A DNA stretch of 64,000 bases, taken from Basidiobolus meristosporus CBS 931.73 (taxonomy: Eukaryota > Basidiobolomycota > Basidiobolomycetes > Basidiobolales > Basidiobolaceae). Positions 59,201 to 64,000 of this stretch are shown here, piece by piece; the first letter of the stretch is position 1, and each line of letters begins with the position of its first letter. Made by a program: the position numbers and the translations under genes. The stretch covers positions 62,001 to 126,000 of the forward strand of contig MCFE01000201.1 of assembly GCA_002104905.1 (NCBI GenBank), written 5' to 3'. The notes beneath the pieces were generated by a model. It saw nothing but the letters and a program-made list of their open reading frames with translations, was not told the origin of the DNA and ran no database searches.

Positions 59201-59698
59201 AGTAGTGTGGATGCTTACTTTAAACGCTCACTTGTGTATTGTACGGACTATCAACAAACAGCCGCATGGAAATGGAACATCATAGAAAAGCATTGCTTTG
59301 TTGTTAGCAAGTATTGATGCGCAAATAGTGGTACTATGTGAATTATTGAGTAACTATTTACTCTAGTTGGTTCCAAGATATTCCTAGACAATATGCTCAA
59401 AATCAATATTAGCATCAATAGCTTGCTCTTTGATCACTAAACCACTGCACCCAATATGCGGTGGCCTTGGTTTTGTCTAGCCGTCAAGGAATGAAACCAG
59501 AGTACAGTCACAAGAGAGGCAAAAGTGAAATGTGATGAAGTAAGTGTATATGAAAGTAATATAAATCTACAGGACAGAAGAGAACAACTAGTAGTTAAAC
59601 AGCACTCACTGACACTCCACCAAGTAGAGCACCAACATGGATCATAAACTAGTCATGAGGGGAAAGCTTAAGGACTGCTACTTGGGGATCAAGACCTA
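59201..59698. other. No supported gene
   Basis: The decayed last satellite unit, then unassigned sequence. No gene is recognised. Confidence 0.45.
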
Positions 59699-59855
59699 AA
59701 GAGGAAGCTACCTCTACCATAGCAGTCCTTGTGCTCCAAAGGAAGACCAAGAGTCTACTATAGACAAAGATTGCGGCAAGAAGAGTAGTACAATTACCAG
59801 TTCTGGTAGTGGTAACTTTGGAAGTCCCAAATACCTGGAGAAAACTGGGAAAAAA

Positions 59856-60116
59856 TTGGCAGATAACTCAGTTGTCCTGAGGAGAAAACAAACCAATGCA
59901 ATTGAGCAGTTCCAAAACAAACTTCAGCTTAGTTCTTCTTTGCCTCACTATAAAGTACTCCAAGTGGCTTATTTGGATTATAAGCGTATGAAGGAGAATC
60001 AGGCAGAGACTGATAAATTAAGTGATAGTCAATTGCATCACTTCTTATATCAGGTAGAGAAACAGTTGCACAGCCAAGAGATGGAACAAGAATTGATGAT
60101 TACAGAAACCAAATAA
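59856..60116 (+). CDS. Small hypothetical ORF in repeat region
   Basis: 86 codons from the first ATG, though the frame is open from about 59702. The product is charged and helical (Gln/Lys/Glu rich, with YKVLQVAYLDYKRMKENQ). It resembles no family I know. Its position among transposon remnants suggests a mobile-element-derived or chance frame. Confidence 0.25.
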   Translation: MADNSVVLRRKQTNAIEQFQNKLQLSSSLPHYKVLQVAYLDYKRMKENQAETDKLSDSQLHHFLYQVEKQLHSQEMEQELMITETK

Positions 60117-60348
60117 TTTTGCCAATGTAGTTTTGCATTTTAATAAAATAAAAGGGTGTTAATAAGAACAGAATAAAGTTAACTTATGTGTCCATCAAAT
60201 GATTCCAATACTGGCTAGATGGATGTTACGTAGGAGCAAGAAGCTCAGTAACCTCAAAGGAAAGATATGATGAATGGGCCACCAACATCATCCAAATGAG
60301 TATAAAAGTGGAGAAAGGAGACATAATCCTTCATAAAAAACAAGAAGC

Positions 60349-60585
60349 ATGGAAGCAGGCAGTAGCCGGGTAGATGCCAGGAGTGAAGGTAGAGTACAAA
60401 GAGAGCAAGGAAGGGGACAAGGACGTGGACCCAGGCACGGAAGTGGAAGAGGGCAAGGAAGTGGCCAAATCCAAGAGGAGTGTGAAGGAGGTGTTGCAGC
60501 AAACGTGAATGATGCTGAGCAAGTTACTGTAGTCACTACCAGGCGGCCAGTCAACCAAGTTTCCCAAGCATTGTCAGAGGTTTGA
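60349..60585 (+). CDS. Small Arg/Gly-rich ORF in repeat region
   Basis: 78 codons, with an RG-rich centre (GRGQGRGPRHGSGRGQGSGQ). No recognised domain. Low-complexity coding could equally be chance in GA-rich DNA between two broken elements. It may belong with the remnant that follows. Confidence 0.2.
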   Translation: MEAGSSRVDARSEGRVQREQGRGQGRGPRHGSGRGQGSGQIQEECEGGVAANVNDAEQVTVVTTRRPVNQVSQALSEV

Positions 60586-60627
60586 CAAGAGCTTCCGGAA
60601 TATAGGACAACATCTCACCATGAGATA

Positions 60628-61264
60628 TTGCAACGTATGTGCCAGGAGATTAAACAGAGGAGGTGCGATATTGTAAAGCTAAATTGGGATATTGCTGGAC
60701 TTCAAGCCCAGATTGATTTCAGTTTCCACCATTCTACTGAGGCATTAGTAGCACAAATGGTGGAAAAGTTTGCCCGCATCAGGGCAAGCAATGAGCAGGG
60801 TGCATCTTCCAACCCAGGTGTACTTGCAAGTGACAGTATTGGAGGGGATACTACTTCCTCCCTTGAACCTACCACAAGCCAAGAGACAAGAGCAGAATCC
60901 CAACCCAAGTCAGGAAGAAATGAGTACAAAGCAGCTACTAGGCGCATTCTTAATGAATTGGCAGCAATCTCTCAGCGGCACAAGAGGGAAGGCAAAGGAA
61001 GTGCTGAGACTGAAAATATCTTGCAGCATAGTGCCATGTCTTACTGTCCACTTAAGAACCATCAAGCATTTGGCGTACAATGCTGATGTATACAGAGCCA
61101 TCTATAAAGGAGCATTGCTTGCCAATTCCATAGGACTTGGAAAGACATTGCAGATATTAAGTCTCATATTGAGACACCTGAGCAAGGCCAAATCTTATTG
61201 TTGTCACGCTTGGAATACTTCTCAATTAGTGATGGAGATAAGACATAACAAGGATATCCAATGA
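60628..61264 (+). pseudogene. SNF2-family helicase fragment, frame-broken
   Basis: Two overlapping plus-strand frames (60628-61086 and up to 61264) together read like the start of a SNF2 helicase. The first ends CPLKNHQAFGVQ, resembling the LKxHQ block. The second continues with YKGALLANSIGLGKTLQILSL, motif I (Walker A), where the usual ADDMG is changed to ANSIG. The ATPase core beyond motif I is missing; the sequence runs into a LINE-associated repeat at 61262. This is a truncated, frameshifted remnant, perhaps carried by a mobile element. Confidence 0.6.
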
Positions 61265-61328
61265 AGAGCTTAGGTGTAGTGTTATAGTAAGGCTAGAAAG
61301 GTTAGAAGAGCAGGTCTGGGATGCACTT
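61262..61328. repeat. Repeat shared with 57.7 kb, next to LINE 3' end
   Basis: GTGTTATAGTAAGGCTAGAA and AGGTTAGAAGAGCAG match the segment at 57708-57760 closely. It lies directly outside the 3' end of the large LINE, as in the fragment cluster, so it may be part of a longer family or a preferred target. Confidence 0.65.
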
Positions 61329-64000
61329 AGGGGGGAGACAGTCACCAACAGGTGAAATCTTTATTTCAGTTGAAACAAAGAAGCCAGCGCTACTGTTGTA
61401 GCTTTGATACAAGAGTGTGTAGCTGAGGGGAATTTGTAGGTAAGTTAATAAGAAGTGATGATAGTTCTTCAGTGCTCAAGACACTGTTCAGTGGGAAGGG
61501 GGGTAGCAAGAGAGGTAAGAATGACTTGTGAACAACATTAATGAGGGGAATGTGATAAGGATTGATATTCATCATAAAGGGAGTGTGCTGCTGCAGATAT
61601 TGCTGCCAAAGGTCTGTCAAGTACTTCAGGTAGGCCAGCTTGGGTTTTTCTGACTGCAGAATAAATTCAGCAAACTTCTTGACTTCAGGATCTCCAAGTA
61701 TAGTTCTCCAGCAGGAGCCAGGTGTTGTGTGGTGTGTTCTCTTCCAGGCCTTAATCAGTGGGTTGTTGCAGTTGTGAAGTCTGAGGTATAATCTGGTTCT
61801 AAGGTAGAGAAGTCTGATCTTATAGGGCATAAACCCAAAAGCACCAAGAATAGCATGTCTGTAGGGGCATTCAGGCAAATGAGGCACCAAGGAGGTAATG
61901 CACCATACTGCAAACTTGTCAAGCTTAGTGCAGTCTCTAGAAGTAAGAGAGAGAAGTGGTAAGCCAAATTCCAGGACAGGGAAGACAAACTGCTTGAGTA
62001 GAAGGAGGCAGCTGGGAGCTGAAGTTGTAGGAGGAGTAACAGCCAGTAGCTTGTGGAGTGCCTGTCTTGCCAGGATAATTCTCTTCTTCAGGTGTGCTCC
62101 AGAGTCTAGTCCAGTAGGAAGGAAAGGAAAGCCAAGATATGTAGCAGAAACCTGAGCAGGTAGAGTGGAGTTCTCCAAGTTGATGGGAGAGCCCAAAGGT
62201 ACTGTCTTTGCAATGGAAAGCTGGAGATTATTCTTCTGCAGATACTGGTGGATGGTCTGGGAGTCTTGTTGCACATTGGAGGAGGATATTCTGATGTCAT
62301 CAGCAAAGAGAGTAACCAGGCAGTCAGCTGAGAGTCTTGGGAAATCATTCAGGAAGATGGCAAACAGTATAGGACCAAGCACAGAGCCTTGAACCACTCC
62401 ATTAGGAACTGAGAACACAGCTGATTGCTCACTTGGGTGCAGAATTCTTGCTTGTGGATCCAGAAACAGAGACCTGACAAGGAGGGTGAGAGAGGTACTG
62501 GAGAAGCATTGCAACTTGGACCAAAGCAGATTTCTGTCAACTGAATCAAAGGCCTTAGTAATATCAAACAGAACAGAGGGATACTTGCACTGGAGAGAGT
62601 GATCTTGGCTAAGTATGACTGCATATTCCAAGGAGAGGCCAGGAACAAAGCCAAACTGTGCAGGATGAAACTTGAGAGGAGTCAGAGTAGAGCTCCTGAG
62701 CAAGCAGAAGCTCAAACACCTTTCTGCAGGTGGGCAGCAGAGATATTGGCCTGTAGGAGCTAGGATCCAGGTGCTTTCCTTTACCCTTGTACAGTGGCAG
62801 AACATTTGCAAAGGACCATTCCTCAGGAGTAGAAAGCTGGGCTGAGCATTGCTGAAACAGTGGAAGCAGAAGTGCAGACATGGCCTTGGTACTAGTCTTC
62901 AGAAGCTCATAGGAGATTGTGTCCACACCTGGAGCAGTAGAGTTGGGAAGCCTCTTGAGCACATTATGGATTCTCCTTTGATCAAGTGCAAGTGGGATGG
63001 GCAGAGTCTTGAAGTCAGGATGAAAGCCAGGAGTTGAGTACTGCTTTGTAGAGAAGAAGATGTTAGCCAGCTGTTCTGTTGAAGGTAACTTCCTGGAAGA
63101 GGGCCTCATTGCCCTGTAGAGTCTTGATACTGTTCTTGTTATAGAGTTGGAAGATTGCAGAGGCAAAGAACTCATAATATGATCCCAGAGCTGAGTATGC
63201 AGAGTGTGGTGAATTGCCTTGGAGTGGTGTATTGCTGTCAGGAGGAGTTTCTCTGTTTTTGGGTTAGGGAAACTCAGGTAGCTTTGTTGCAGGGCTGAAA
63301 CAATGGATTCCCATTTTCTTGAGGTAACAGCAGTAGTCTTGCATGGCAGTGAGAGGGAGGCAGACACCAGAATCAGATGCTTCACAAAGAGCCAGGCATA
63401 GTTGAGATCATCTGGCAGAGAAAGTAGCAAACTGGCAAGCTTCAAGTAGTTCCCAAAGTCTTTCTTCTGATTCTTGGTAGCTTTGTGGGTGAGCACAGTA
63501 AGTTTTGGCAGCTTCTTCTTCACAACTGGTTGCATAGAAAGGGACCAGGCTGGGTGGTCAGAGGCTCTCAAGGATCCTAGCTCAGCTCCAGAGAATTGCT
63601 TAACTTCATTCACAAAGTAGAGGGCAGCAGCAGAAGGGCAGATCCAGTCAACACATCTTTTCTCAGATTGAGCACCTAGTGCTAGCAGGTGGCTTTCTCT
63701 CAGGAAGTTCAGTAGGAATGTAGACCTTGGCTTCATTCTTGCAGTCAGAGTAGTCTTGTTCTCAGGATGGGGAATGTTGAGATCTCCAAGCAAGATAACA
63801 GGTGTTGATATAGATTGTTGGTATTGCTGAACCTTCTGGCATATAACTTGCACTTCCTGAAGGGCAAGACTTGGAGGCAGATAGCAGAGCACCAGACTGA
63901 TAGTTGGCAACTGGAGAGCAGCACAGTAAGGGGAGTAAAGAGGAACACAGAGCTGAGGAGTATTGATGGTAGAAGAGATGAAGCAGATAGAGGAGGTATT
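61329..64000 (-). mobile_element. Non-LTR retrotransposon (LINE), endonuclease and reverse transcriptase
   Basis: Minus-strand element whose 5' end lies beyond the window. Frame 1 (from the edge to about 62609) holds an APE-type endonuclease, with VILLGDLN and the ASDHP segment, then the RT start (LDPSSYRPISLLP). Frame 2 (62811-61390) continues the RT with FDITKAFDSVDR, then NGVVQGSVLGPILF and FADD as the catalytic motif, and ends in a thumb-like region. The two frames overlap at about 62609-62811, and the change of frame at about 62.7 kb is a frameshift, so this copy is probably dead. The 3' end is the GGTGAAATCTTTATTTCAG tract near 61350. The clade cannot be fixed by eye. Confidence 0.9.

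Overview
The window looks like a chromosome segment from a filamentous fungus outside the yeasts. Evidence: many short introns (mostly 50-70 nt) with CTAAC-like branch points, sterol C-4 methyl oxidase, GPI-type cell-surface proteins, a chitin-binding CBM18 protein, SIP5, POP3 and a PHO85-type cyclin. Introns that fit the minor (U12-type) spliceosome, together with a GH46 chitosanase and a non-LTR retrotransposon, suggest an early-diverging lineage such as Zoopagomycota or Mucoromycota. That placement is inference. All gene models are read by eye; almost every one was closed by requiring splice phases to agree across the whole gene.

Layout. 0.7-10.6 kb: SUN-domain protein (-), SIP5 (-), mitochondrial ribosomal protein mS35 (-), a PCL-like cyclin (+) and a caleosin (-). 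10.6-13.1 kb is an AT-rich gap. 13.1-17.1 kb: ERG25 (-) and a CRAL-TRIO/RhoGAP protein (-). 18.9-22.1 kb: an unrecognised type I membrane protein (+) facing a secreted GH46 chitosanase (-). 23.9-32.1 kb: gamma-tubulin complex component GCP4 (+), a secreted CBM18 protein (+), an unrecognised tail-anchored-like protein (+) and POP3 (-). 34.4-41.6 kb: an alpha-arrestin (+), telomere-capping STN1 (-), a uridine/purine nucleoside phosphorylase (-) and a yapsin-like aspartic protease (-). 43.2-51.9 kb: REV3, the catalytic subunit of DNA polymerase zeta, in 27 exons. 54.2-55.5 kb: DBF4. From 56 kb to the right edge the DNA is repetitive: a broken VOC/glyoxalase-like gene, 3' fragments of a LINE, a satellite-like array of about 154 bp period, a broken SNF2-helicase fragment, and a large minus-strand LINE whose 5' end lies outside the window.

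The most notable observation is that four of about 71 introns fit U12-type signals: SIP5 intron 2 (GT-AG), intron 3 of the type I membrane protein (AT-AC), and REV3 introns 3 and 4 (both AT-AC). Each has an RTATCCTT 5' splice site, a CCTTRA branch element 11-17 nt before the 3' splice site, and exon joins that restore frame and the expected protein. About 5% U12-type introns, mostly of the rare AT-AC subtype, would be a very high load.

The genes do not form a pathway cluster. Several concern chromosome and nuclear maintenance (SUN, GCP4, STN1, REV3, DBF4) and several the cell surface (ERG25, chitosanase, CBM18 protein, GPI-type protease), but this is probably ordinary fungal gene order.
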